Below, one piece after another: positions 25,601-36,406 of a DNA stretch of 64,000 bases. The DNA is from Daphnia pulex (lineage: Eukaryota > Arthropoda > Branchiopoda > Diplostraca > Daphniidae). The notes beneath the pieces are model-generated. The model saw only the letters and a list, made by a program, of their open reading frames with translations, was not told the origin of the DNA and did not search any database. Made by a program: the position numbers and the translations under genes. The stretch is from assembly GCF_021134715.1 (NCBI RefSeq), contig NC_060019.1:10802001-10866000 (forward strand). The letters run 5' to 3'. Each line of letters begins with the position of its first letter. Positions within the stretch are counted from its first letter, which is position 1.

Positions 25601-27395
25601 TTATTACGTTTGATATCGAGGGAGGAACATTGGGGCCGTTGAAAAGTCGGTGAAATTTATTTCGACGTTTGCGCCATCTGTATTATACCTGGAGAAAAAA
25701 ATGTATTTTTTTAAAGATTGTATTTTTCTTTAATTTTTATTTCTTCACTGCTGTCAATGTGGATTCATACATCAGCCCAAGGCACCATTATTTCCATCTA
25801 GTCATGATTAATCGTTTACACACGACACACCTGTCGTTGGCTTCCATACGTATGACCCAGTGCCCGTACAGGATTTCCCAACCGTCACTTCCTTTAATGA
25901 ACCATATCAAATCCAGGAATATACCGGTATGTGTCATCTATTACATGAGTTTCAACAAAGGGTGAGTTTGATTGGAAAATTAATAAAACATGGGGGAGGT
26001 TATTTAAAAGGATTATTACATGATTTTCCCTTGCTTTTTAAGTGGGGAGAAACCAGCTTGTTTGATCCTCTTTTCGGTGGCTTAGTTTGGTGTTCCTCGC
26101 CTATACCAATTAACCCACAAGGAGCCAGAAAAGTTATTTGGAGGGGGGTCTCGACTCTCATCGGTCCATCGTCTCCGCCTCCTTGTGTTTACAGGAAGCC
26201 AACGACAAACGAGCATGTGCTGTGTAGATTGAATTAAACATTAAGACAACTGGAAGAGAGCTGGAAGGGTAGCAGCCTCAGCAGTCGGAATGATTTACGG
26301 TCAAGTGAAACATTTCCTTTGAATTAAATTTGGATTTTTTTTCTTTTGACTTTGCGACAGCGCCCAAGTAAATATATAATATACAAAATCACCCGAACTA
26401 ATACATCTTTCTTTGCGTCTTATTATAATTGCTCATTATATACCCCGCTGGCTTGCGCGTGCTTATATTGCATTAGATTCTATACGGGACTAGTTTTGTT
26501 TGATTTTTCCCTTCGTGGAAATGTGATTCATCAATTTTAAAAAAATATAAATTTTGTATGTCTGGTGCTGTGGCGTCTGTGAAAAGTGACAGGAGCCAGC
26601 CTTGTGACGGATGCCAAACTTCCTCTACTGCCTTAAAAGTATTTCCAACTCGTAAATCAACTAGCGCTGAAGCTAAACAAAACTCCTCTATTTGGTGCTG
26701 GTAACGAAGAACAAGAAACAAAACAGTATCATGCCCACAGATCTGTGTTGCGTGAATAGAACCACAAAAGCAAGTTCTGGTGTGTCTGTGTGTGTATACT
26801 ATTCAAATGAAGAGCTGGAATTGTATTGGGATGATGGAACAGCGATAAAAGACCATTTGTTATATTTAATTGACCTGACTTGATTCTTTATCAATTCTTT
26901 TTAGAGTTTCTCAGAAATCTCAATCTCTTTACTGAATGATAACGATTGAGCAACTTGCAGTTAAATCAAGTAGATTACAAATTGAGAACTTTTAACCAAT
27001 GAAATTATATTGGAATCTGAATTATACCTGAGCTCTTTCGTTGAAACATTGCAGGGTCCCAAGTTGGCAAACGATATTGTGCAATCACGAATCTAGTTCA
27101 CAGTTATACCGACGGTTACCATTAGAATACTGAGAAATAAGAGTTATGCACATGGAAAACAAAATATAGAAAACCCCACAACAAAAGAAACAAAGGACAA
27201 CCAATAATGAAATAACTGAATTACGTTTGACGCATTGGAAAATCGACATTTCTAAGTTAAAGGTCTTTTTCGAATGGCAAACCAACTTGTTCAAACCACC
27301 GAAAATCAAACAAAAAGCCCATCAAAGCTGGACAACAAAAGTCGACAGGAATAAATAAGGCAGGAGTGAGATAAGGAAGACATTTCTCAACCGAG
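19676..27395. other. gene-poor AT-rich stretch
   Basis: No gene can be supported. The stretch is dominated by A/T tracts, TATA-like runs, an ATAAA tract at about 22868-22884, an uninterrupted run of 15 C at about 25555-25569 and scattered short frames. A 55-base exon-like segment at 25871-25926 lies between an AG and GTATGT and reads DFPTVTSFNEPYQIQEYT, but I found no partner exon. A short minus-strand frame at 25133-25219 is listed separately. Confidence 0.45.
25133..25219 (-). CDS. small open reading frame of 28 codons, status uncertain
   Basis: On the minus strand an ATG at 25217-25219 (context AGCGATGGC) opens 28 codons to TAA at 25133-25135. The peptide begins MAGDYSNYLGRLRRMFGPP, which has a more balanced, protein-like composition than surrounding frames. 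There is no signal peptide and no neighbouring coding sequence. It could be a translated small ORF, a uORF or chance. Confidence 0.15.
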   Translation of the reverse strand: MAGDYSNYLGRLRRMFGPPADSPLAKGI

Positions 27396-29552
27396 TCATT
27401 CGCTCGGCATCCGCAATCCCAAAGCTTGGCAGTATTTGTTACACTCGTGTTTTTTGAAGAACTTTTCCATCCCTAAATTGCCGAGATTGGTTTTGCCGAA
27501 GCGGAGGTGCTTGGCGCAATGAATGGCAGGATCGGTGAGCAGCAGAGTTTCCTTGCCTTTCAAATCGATGACGCAAACACCTTGAAGATCGCAAACAAGC
27601 AGGTAGCCGTCGGTAACGTCGTGGGTGAAGTGAGAAAAGGCGACGGCCAGTTCGAGTCTCCGACGTCCATTGTCGTCCAATCCTTCAGGATTGAGCACGT
27701 AATTCAAATTGTTGGTGTACTTGATCAAATTGGGACTGTCTCCACGGAATCGTTTCTCGTAAACCAGAAAACGCGGGGAGCTGTCGCCGGCCATGAAGAT
27801 CCGCACAACTTTGGCCATCAGAAATTTGAGCTTGACGATGGGAGTCAACGACGTCCTGAAGAGCATCCCGTTGAATTCAAACGCCAGTTTGGCGGCCACC
27901 GTCTGGACTTCGAGATCGGTCATGTAACGTTGGCGATCGAAATCGACGACTTTCGGCAGGGCGATCATTTCTTTGAAGACAACGTCGTCGACAATTTCGG
28001 CAGTTGGAGAGACAGGATCATCTTTCGTCACGTAAAAGATCCTGCCGTAGTAGGCCAAACGGACGGAGCCTTTGGCGAATGGATTGACAGCTATCTGGAG
28101 ACGACATTTCTTGATGGAATCCTCCAACTTGGCGAAAGAAGTGATGTCCTTGATCGAATTTGGCAAGTCGAATGTCAAAATAGTTCCATCGTACCGCGGG
28201 AGCAGACACCAATCCGGTTCAATTCTATCCAGTGTGTATTTCCTCAGATCCTTGGTGGTGCCAAGGGCTGAAGAGGTTTTGGCCCGGTAAGTTACAGAAA
28301 TAGATCTTGAAACGCTTTCGGTCACGGCCGTGCAGATGGTTCCGACTTTTGAACTGTCCATTGGGTCAATCTTTTTGCCGTAGTGTTTCTCGAACACACA
28401 AATCATCTTATCACATTCATTATTGATGCGGCCGAAATAGTACAACAATTCCTTGTGTAGCATTTCCCTGAACAATTCCACCAGTGGTCGATCACGTGGA
28501 TGGCCATTTTCGTAACTGTCGGATTGACTGCCGTCGTGATAGACGTTCTTCCCGTGTGGAGGGGCATCGCCAAGATGAAAAATGATCCTCGTTCCACTCC
28601 GCTCTGGCCAAGAGAGAGAAATGGCTTTGTTTAATCCACCAAGAACATCTTCTGGAGCATCTCCTCCACCAGTAGCTCGAATTTTCACCACAAAGGCCTT
28701 GAATTCGGCAATCGACTTTGTGAATGGCAACACTTCAAAGTGGTTTTCTCCTATAAATGTAAATCAATCAATTGTTAATTTAATGATATAAATTCTGAAA
28801 TAATTTTACTTAGATGACCTTACCATCACACCAATCTTTGTAGCCTATATCGAATAAAACAACCCATTAGCTAGAGTAAAAAATAATTTCGAATTAATTA
28901 GTGACTTACCAACGAATGCAAGTCCTTCGATGACACAGCCACTTTTTTCTATCCGGTCCACAATTTCCACAATTTGTTCTTTGACTCCCGAAATATAGTT
29001 CGCCATACTTCCAGTCGTGTCGAGAAGGAAACAAATAGTCACCTTATGGGCTCGTGTTAAAACAGCGGCCACATGAGCCACGTTGATTTTCGATTTTAAT
29101 GTCACGGCGCCGACAATGGCTTCGTTTAGACGCCTTTCACCGGTGACGGGATCCAAAGGGAGGCTAGTGTAGGCAGTAATCAATTCTTCGTCGCCATCTG
29201 CAATCGTTGAGAGAATGGATGTTTCAAGACCACTCTTTCTTTTGGGCTTTACGACAATCTTCTTCATCCCTGCTTCCATGGCTGCTAGAAGAGTTCCATC
29301 AGCTACTGAAGATGTTTTGGAAGTTGATGAGGAGCTACGCGAACTGCTGACGACTGTGTCGGGCACAGTTTTCGAGTAGATTGCACTCGGGATCGAATGA
29401 CTGGTAAAAGATTCACATGTAAAAGCATATGGGTCACGCTTTTTTGGAACTGTTTTGCAGACGGGACTTGATTTCAAATGTGCTGTCAGTTCAGGCTTGG
29501 CTCGAAATAAAGCTCGGCAAACAGAACATTCAAACAATTCACGCGACGCCAT
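27396..29552 (-). CDS. atypical alpha-kinase with von Willebrand A domain and N-terminal zinc finger (VwkA-like)
   Basis: Three exons in phase: 28910-29552, 28824-28844 (only 21 bases) and 27396-28750, encoding 672 aa. Residues 9-32 form a C2HC zinc-finger-like unit (C9, C12, H25, C32). A Ser-rich linker follows, then a vWA domain (about 170-360) with a metal-site motif DTTGS at 178-182 and GGGDAPED further on. The C-terminal alpha-kinase domain shows GSVRLAYYG, YEKRF, DLQGV at 609-613, LTDPAIH and FGKTNLGNLG. The zinc ligands H632, H656, C658 and C662 have the spacing known from TRPM7-type kinases. Dictyostelium VwkA joins the same two domains and acts on myosin II assembly and the contractile vacuole; a similar role here is only a guess. 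There is no signal peptide, so it is probably cytosolic. The upstream neighbour is a tRNA gene. Confidence 0.88.
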
Positions 29553-30078
29553 TTTGTACCTTGATTGACAGAAAATGTAAACTCATGTTTAAGAGTAATC
29601 CATTCATAACCGAGTCATTCTTAACAGGCAGCTATAACATAACTAGTGCTGGTTAAATTATGAACATTAAAACATTTTCAAATTGCAGAAGTAAACTGAA
29701 ACATCAAAAATTTCACAAGTGAATTATTTGCAAGACTTCAAAACATGTTCGTAATATTAATACAAGTAATAAAATTACATTAAGCTCTTACCGTTTTCGA
29801 CACTGGCCACGTGCAGTACACTTGTGAGCTCACCAAAAAATATTTAACGACTGATAAATCAGCTGGCTGAAACTAATGAATCGCCAATTCGCCATTGAGT
29901 TTAAGATGCCCAAGGCCAAACCGACTAAACAGTCTGCTTGTTTTTTCTTTACATCACCTTACACAGTTTAATCTTTACGACACACACAACATTTGAATCT
30001 CCTGGCAACAAGTAATAAGAATCAATGAATATTTGTGGTATCAGAAATATAATTCATCCTATCGTGATAAAAGTATTG
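29553..30078. other. upstream region of the vWA-kinase gene
   Basis: AT-rich sequence between the kinase start and the tRNA gene. It should hold the 5' leader and promoter of the kinase gene. I see no TATA box at a convincing distance and no open frame worth listing. Confidence 0.4.
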
Positions 30079-30162
30079 TGCCGTGACCAGGATTCGAACC
30101 TGGGTTACTACGGTATTGCCAGACTCCACAACGTAGGGTCCTAACCACTAGACGATCACGGC
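30079..30162 (-). tRNA. tRNA-His (GTG) with a probable 12-base intron
   Basis: Reading the minus strand from 30162, the seven-base acceptor stem GCCGTGA pairs fully with TCACGGC, and A at 30079 is the discriminator. The D arm (GTCT/GGAC) and T arm (CCAGG-TTCGAAT-CCTGG) are complete. The anticodon stem is CTACG/CGTAG. The loop TTGTGG is followed by about 12 extra bases (AGTCTGGCAATA) before the expected C38. Removing them leaves a 72-base tRNA-His with anticodon GTG and a seven-base loop. The insert lies after position 37, the canonical site for eukaryotic nuclear tRNA introns, and its CAA can pair with the loop TTG, extending the stem as splicing endonuclease requires. Confidence 0.9.
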
Positions 30163-30865
30163 TTGATTAAAATTTTATATTTTTTACATAAATTCAAAAT
30201 TCAAATACACAAATAAGGTAAATAATGTATTACAAATTTTTATGTTTTTCTTTCTTTGGAACTCAAATACTTTTGCATTTAATTGTAACCCGAAATCAGT
30301 GGATGATAGCGGATCTCTGACCTTAAAAGTGCCTTTCACTTTGTCGGATAAAAGGAGCGATAAAAGATCGTCTTCGTCGCTGTTTCAACTAATGATACAA
30401 ATGATATGATTCACCTATGGTAACATTACAAAGGGCATCTCACCTTTTCTCTTAACTCTGATCGCCTACGCCAAACGAAACAGGTTCGGGTGAAGTTTCT
30501 GCCACCCCTATGCTCTCGTCATGATTTCAGCAATTCGGACAGTATAGGACATCAGTGCACAAGATGGAATCGTTATAAAACGAGACAGGTGAAAAAGAAA
30601 GCGGATTCCCTCTTGCGAGGCATCAAACGACAAAATTGGAAGGAAAAATGTATATATCCTATTTCTGCCACCATCAGTGCTGGCCTGTTGCAATACCCGT
30701 AAGAAATTACCACCATCTGAGTGTGCACCGTGTTTCTTGAGAGATTTGCTGAAATGATACAAGAGTAAAAGTTGATTATACAGGTCATCCGGATGGCCTG
30801 GTATGGTGATAAAAGGAGACGATGTTTCTTTTAGTTTCCTCCTATACGTTCTCTTTCTTACTCTG
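30163..30865. other. upstream region of the cuticle gene
   Basis: No gene is seen. This stretch carries the upstream control region of the cuticle gene on the plus strand and the upstream flank of the minus-strand tRNA. Open frames on either strand are short, AT-rich and lack splice borders. Confidence 0.4.
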
Positions 30866-30902
30866 TATATAAAAGACGCGAGTTTCATTCGATTCGTCAG
30901 TC
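30866..30902 (+). promoter_or_regulatory. core promoter of the cuticle protein gene (TATA box and initiator)
   Basis: TATATAAAA at 30866-30874 is followed by the arthropod initiator TCAGTC at 30897-30902. The initiator A (30899) lies 31 bases after the TATAAAA start, which is the standard spacing, and 59 bases before the start codon. This fits a strongly and stage-specifically transcribed cuticle gene. Confidence 0.75.
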
Positions 30903-30957
30903 ACTTCAACGAGTTTCGATTTCGTCCTTTTGTATCGTCAGAGACTAAAAGCTGAAA

Positions 30958-32193
30958 ATGAATTCCATCATCGTAAGTCGTTTTCTAATTCTCTTAATTA
31001 AATTTGATTGGTTTAAAATGAATTGAATTTACATGGAAAATTAGTTGCTGTTGACTTTCACTGTGGCCTGCTCACTGGCTATGCCTACTAATTATGGGAC
31101 TAGCAAATCTTCCACGACATCCTACGCTGCTGTGCCCACCGTAACCATCTTAAAGCAAATCAATGAACTTAATGATGATGGCTCTTACACGTTCGGTTAC
31201 GAAGCCTCCGACGGATCGTTCCGGTTAGAAAATATGGACGCCAATGGTTATTTGACTGGTAGATTTGGATATGTCGATTCATTCGGCGAAATGCGAGAAA
31301 TGGGTAATGTTATCTTTAGAATTTTAGTCACTCACCTCTTATTATGTATATTATTTTTATAATCAGAGTACGTAGCCGGCAAGCTTTCTGGCCAGTCTTT
31401 GGGATTCCAAACCAGGGGAAGTTTGATCCCAATTGGTAGAAAAATTCTACCATTCCCTTTCATTCGTACAGCACCTACTAAATCCGTCGAGCAAAAAGCT
31501 TTAGATTACAAAAACACCATCATCGCGAATGATGTTAACAGGAACACTGGTGGGGTTCAAGTAGTTTCTCCGGTCAAAGATTCTTACAACAGCGGAACAA
31601 CAGTCGTCCTCGTTGCTGCTGATGAGAACAATTCTGCAGCAGCAGTTTCTGATGTCCGTGTTTCGACACCCACGAAAACGACAGGCGAGACAACTGCTGA
31701 GGATATCCGCCTTGTGACTCCCTCTAAAAGCACAGACGGTCTTACCGATCTTGTAGTTCGCGTTGTAGAAAAGAATCAAAAGACTGAGGATACTTATGGC
31801 AAAATTGGAGATACTCGGATTTCTCACGCATTACCTGTGGTCGTCCGTGTAACAAATGTTGCAGAGGCAGACACTCCTACCATCATTCAGCAAAAAGCTG
31901 AGCCCACTATCACGAACATCCAACAGCTTTCTGAGCAGGTGAGCATTGTCCGCTCTCCTACTACCAGCTACGGCAAATCTGCTGTCAAGTCGACTGGAAA
32001 AGTGGACGAGTTTCTCAAGTCACTCGACACCAACACCAAAAATGTCGGCAACTACAACACGAACGAAGCCAGTGGCGCAATCACCTTGACTCAGGGCCAA
32101 TTTCAGCAGGATATCCAAATCCAAGATGCAACTAAACCAATTCAAAGCGACTCAATCAACGTCGATTCTATTGGAATCTCCAGCACCGCCTAA
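30958..32193 (+). CDS. secreted cuticle protein with an atypical RR chitin-binding domain
   Basis: Three exons: 30958-30972, 31045-31303 and 31367-32193, encoding 366 aa. The first exon holds only five codons of the signal peptide, the usual arrangement in arthropod cuticle genes. The signal (MNSIILLLTFTVACSLA) is followed at about residues 45-110 by a Rebers-Riddiford-like unit: DGSYTFGYEASDGSF, GRFGYVDSFGE, EYVAGKLSG, GFQTRG. The aromatic ladder and the DGS/GY spacing support chitin binding, although the usual ADE-GF core is altered. The remaining 250 residues are Thr/Val/Ser-rich with the recurring pattern DVRVSTP / DIRLVTP / LVVRVVE, so a repetitive structural tail is likely. Stage or tissue of expression cannot be read from the sequence. 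Confidence 0.85.
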
Positions 32194-32521
32194 CAGTTGA
32201 AGGCCCATGACCACTTGAATTCATGCTTTATCCGATCTGCATAAGGTGTTTGATTCCATGTATGTAGTCCTTTGATTTAATATACAATTTTTAAACCCTC
32301 AACTTGAGTTTTATTTCTTTCTTCCTTCAAGATGCTTTAAATTAATTTTAATTTCCTCCTGACTTAAGAAAATGCAGGGTAAACATTTTATTTTTTATTC
32401 GAAATTTAAAAAACAGAGAATTCAGATTCACCAAAGTTTGAAGTAAGAAGAGCCAAAATAAAAGGGGTTATGTAGTATGATTGTACAATTTGATATGCAA
32501 GTGCTGTTGTGTGGTGGGAGG
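32194..32521. other. convergent 3' flanks of the cuticle and ZFAND2 genes
   Basis: The cuticle gene and ZFAND2 end towards each other here. The AT-rich stretch has several AATAAA-like strings on the minus strand at about 32380-32400 that could serve ZFAND2. I see no other feature. Confidence 0.4.
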
Positions 32522-33663
32522 CTATGATAAGCTGCAATTGCTATTAGAAGGCGCTGCGCTAGCGGTGGCTGGTGGCTGTTCTCCCCTCTGTAAGGCCAGT
32601 GCCAACATCCGGTCTGCTTCCTCTTGTTGCTGAGCTGTAAGAGGTGGTTGATCTTGCAAGGAGGCTTGCAAAGCTCGAGCCAAAGCTTCATCTTCGCTCT
32701 ATTTCAGTAATGATAATGTTGCTAAACATTTGTTTCAATGATTTTAAAATCAATTACTACATACCAAATTTCCTTGAACATTAGCAACTGCAAATGCCCG
32801 CTGCATGTTGCTACTGCGAGCGGTGCTAGCGCTACTGGCACTACTACCAGTGCTGTAAACGGTGCTGGACGGTTTAGAAGGACCGGATCGTTTTGTGAAA
32901 ATACTTGATCCGGTAGAAGCACGGGCTAAAGCAGCTTCCCTGTAATAACACATTTGCATAAACATTAGAATTTTGGTGTGAGAAATATTAACCTTAGAGT
33001 CATTTACCTAGCTTTATCAGCAGGATTATTTCCCTTGCAGCTATGATCTTGAGCATGTCTGTGTCTTAAACAGAAATTCATTCTGCACTGATCGCATACT
33101 ACTGGAACCACTTCTTTCTTTTTGCAACCTTTCATGGTGCATTGATTCCCAAAGACCTTTAATTTGATAAATAATTATTTTAAATGTTTAAAATCATAAT
33201 AAATCCAGGTTTGTGACTACCTTTCTTTTTTGTTTTGCAGGGTCAGATTGGCAATCCCGATCAATGTGATCACCGACTGCAATATCAGGTGCTTCACCTC
33301 TTTTCCATGGAACAGGCTGATTGCAAAGAGGGCACACTGGTACTTGGATATCCTTTTTGTAGGATGACTGGCATTTGTGTAACTCGTATCTGATATGGTC
33401 CTTGCTGTATATAAAGAAGGGAAATGCTTAACACCTAATTTCATTTTGACAGCTTCAAATTAGAATTTCAGTTTTACCAGAATGTTTCTTCACAAGCATC
33501 ACATTTCATGGGTAGAAAATCTATTTTATGAAAAATACAATAAGAATTTATTTGTGTTCAGAGTGATGGGTTTCAAAAGTACAACACAAATAGAACAACG
33601 ATACATACCAAGTTGATTACAAGTTTTCTCTGAACAATGTTTTCCTAAATGCGGGAACTCCAT
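32522..33663 (-). CDS. Zfand2: AN1-type zinc finger protein ZFAND2 (AIRAP/AIRAPL-like)
   Basis: Six phased exons: 33609-33663, 33478-33520, 33221-33404, 33008-33156, 32765-32939 and 32522-32698, giving 260 aa, close to human ZFAND2B. Two AN1 zinc fingers lie at about residues 10-50 and 96-140 (MKCDACEETFC..HIRYELHKC and VVCDQCRMNFCLRHRHAQDHSC). A Ser/Ala-rich linker follows. Near the end is a ubiquitin-interacting motif, EDEALARALQASL at 204-216, with a second UIM-like stretch EEADRMLALALQ. The protein ends CSLS, a possible CaaX prenylation box as in the membrane-linked vertebrate form. The family binds p97 and the proteasome and acts at the ER in stress and translocation quality control. It is divergent from API5, with 528 bases between start codons. 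Confidence 0.92.
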
Positions 33664-34191
33664 GATTTTTGTCACAGCCACCAAACGAATGTGAATGAGA
33701 GGTTCGCGGAAAGCTCAAAGCTATATATTCAAAGAGTTTCACAATACAGATCTAACTTGAAGAATCTAGTCGATTCCGAATCGTGACGCATCAAAATATC
33801 ACCGACCCAATTCATTGAAACCCTATGCAACAACATTGCACGCGTAGTCTGCTAAAAATATTGCCAGATTAACGTGTTTAATTTCCTGTGGAAATTAAAA
33901 ATATGTTTTATTTGATTGTAATCTTGTTAAAATAAATAAATTCTAAACGCAGAATAGAATTATCTAGAATTTAATTCAAATTTATATTGAAGTAGATTGA
34001 AGATCTATTTATTTTTCCCCTCCCTCTCTCATTCAACGCAATGTTGCAACCTGCATGCCTTCATTTCAGTTCACCCGGCCCGGCGTCATACAGAGTTTTG
34101 TTCGGCGTGCAAACAATTATCACATTGTTCTTCTTAAAATTTCTTAGATAACCTCCCCGTCAATTTAGAAGCGAAGAATACACAATTCACT
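33664..34191. promoter_or_regulatory. shared divergent promoter region of ZFAND2 and API5
   Basis: The two start codons face away from each other across 528 bases, so both promoters must lie here. I see no TATA box at a suitable place for either gene; a TATA-less bidirectional promoter, common for housekeeping pairs, is likely. I looked for an inverted-triplet heat shock element because ZFAND2 genes can be stress induced. The GATTCCGAATC string near 33772-33782 has the wrong spacing. Confidence 0.5.
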
Positions 34192-36406
34192 ATGGACATC
34201 ATTGATAAACTGTACCAGCATTACGAAATCTTAAATGAAGCCAAAGATGATATTGCAAAGGTACCAAAACATTTTTGGAATCGATTTTAAATGTCAACTG
34301 TAATTTTGATTTGTTTTGCCGAATTTAGCATAGGAAAGAGTATGAAGATATACTTTTAGCTGTCAAAGGATCTGATAAAGAGAAAAAGTTAGCTTCTCAG
34401 TTTATTGCCAAATTTGCCAAGTCTTTCCCTGACCTGGAGAATGAAACGATTGATGCCATGTTTGACTTGTGTGAAGATGATGACGTATTGGTAAGTGTGG
34501 CTTGTTTCTCTTTTGGATCATATGTTGATTTTGAAGTTGTTTCTCAGATTCGAAAGCAAGCAATCAAAGATCTTGTAAACATTTGCAAGGATAATAAAGG
34601 AGCTGTGCGCAAAATTGCTTATGCTCTTGCTCAAATTCTTCAATCAGAAGACAATTCTGAAGTCACTGCTGTGCATAATTCAATTGCCTCCTTATATCAA
34701 ATTGACCCTGCTGGTAATGACATTTAAAAGAAATTTTTTAAAAGTATTATTTAAATTAAATATATTTTCTTTAGCTACAATTGAAGCATTATTCTCCGAA
34801 CTGGCTGAAGATAATGAAGTTATGCGGGAAAGAACCCTCAAGATGTTGGCAATGAAACTTAGAACTCTTGAAACCGGAGTCATGAAACCAGAAGTTAAAG
34901 AATTGTTGGTTAAGGAATGCAAAAAAATTTTACAGGTAATTTATTTTTTTATGATTGCCTATCCTGAGTTGATTATAGAGTGCATTGTTTCAATGAACCA
35001 TTTATCTTACATAGGATGTCACAGCAGATGAGTTTGTTTTAGTTATGGCCATTCTTGGACAATGCAAAATAGCTGATTCAGTAAGTGGTCAACAACAGTT
35101 AGTTGATCTGGTTGCTGAACAGTGTAATTTCACTCAAGTTTTCAATCCTGCTGACCAAGAACACCTAGATCGTATCATAATCTGTATCAAACATGCTCTA
35201 CCTTATTTTTCGGTATATTTCTTATATTCTATACCTAGAACAAGTGTCTTGATTAAAACTAATCGGAAAATTATTTTAGACTCAGGTGAAATCGACCGCA
35301 TTTGTTTCTTACATTTGTGACCAAGTTTTGCCCCATCGTAATGAAATTGGGCAGAGTGAACAAAAATTGGACATATTTAAGTTGCTGGCAGAATTGAGCT
35401 CTAATTGCGGCCCCCTAGATCCAGTCGTTGAGCGAATCCAAATCGTGTACGACACCCTCTTGGTAATTTATTGGAAATAGTTTTTAAAAATTCATCTTCA
35501 CCATTTCCTGTTTTTTATTTCTTAGGAATACATGCCTCTTCCACCACCAGTATTGGAAGAAACCAATGGAGATGGATGCACGACAGAAACCGAAATTCGC
35601 TTAGAGTTCACTTTTGTTGAATCATTGATCTTCGCCTTTCACCAGTTGGCTCGTCAACACCGCGAATTTCTGACCGATAATGCCGATCGCAGCAAGGATT
35701 TCCGATCACGGTATGTTCTCATCACCAACGATTTGTCTGAACTTTCACACAACATAAAAATATTTATCCTGGCAGATTACAATATTTTGCTCGAGGAGTG
35801 CAAGGCTACATAAAGAAGCTACGTGAGTCGTTGCAAGATAAAGGTGTCGACCAACTGAGAGATGAAGAGGGTCGGATTAAGGTTACTGCTTTGAGAACTA
35901 CTTCCAACATCAATTCACTAATTCGGGATTTGTTCCGAAACCCGCCTTCTTACAAAGTCAACGTAACGTTATCATTCAAACCGACAAATGCATCACAAGT
36001 AAGTTATATTGCTGCACAAAACAAAATGGTAACCAGGTGTAATCAATATTATTTTCTGAATCTTTCAGGCAGCTAAACAGACAGCAGCGGTAGCAGTTAA
36101 TAACGAGAGCACAAGTGAAGCGGCCGGCGTTGCTAAGCGTCATGCTCCCATCACGTTTGAAAGTTCGCCGCCGAAAGTTCGAGTTAATACAGACAACCGT
36201 GTGAGGCAACCATATGTTGTTCCTACTGGCAAATTTAGTGCCAACGTGTCAGCGCATGGCGCAGGTAAATGACCCATTACATATTGGCGATATTGCCGTC
36301 TACATCAACAAAAATTCTAATGGATAATTCTATTTGTCTAGATTCTCGCCCCCGTGGTCGTGGTGGGTACAGGGGTGGGCGGGGATATCGGCGGGGAGGG
36401 TACTAG
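34192..36406 (+). CDS. Api5: apoptosis inhibitor 5 (API5/AAC-11)
   Basis: Ten phased exons: 34192-34260, 34329-34490, 34548-34713, 34775-34935, 35015-35212, 35280-35462, 35526-35710, 35776-35998, 36069-36264 and 36342-36406, encoding 535 aa (human API5 is 524). It aligns by eye along its whole length with API5: LYQHYEIL at the start, the KEKKLASQFIAKF and LCEDDDVLIRKQAIK helices of the HEAT-type repeats, EYMPLPPP, LQYFARGVQGYIKKLR and NPPSYKVNVTLSFKP. The protein is an all-helical nuclear scaffold of HEAT and ARM-like repeats. It suppresses E2F1-linked and growth-factor-withdrawal death and binds Acinus. The tail is an Arg/Gly-rich run (RPRGRGGYRGGRG), which suggests RNA binding. Confidence 0.95.

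Noticed and set aside
27507-28271. 254-codon plus-strand frame
   Set aside because: It lies exactly antisense to the alpha-kinase exon, whose minus-strand product has recognisable domains, so it is a shadow frame.
33765-33790. heat-shock element in the ZFAND2/API5 promoter
   Set aside because: TTCCGAA has one base between the half sites rather than two, and no third unit is present.
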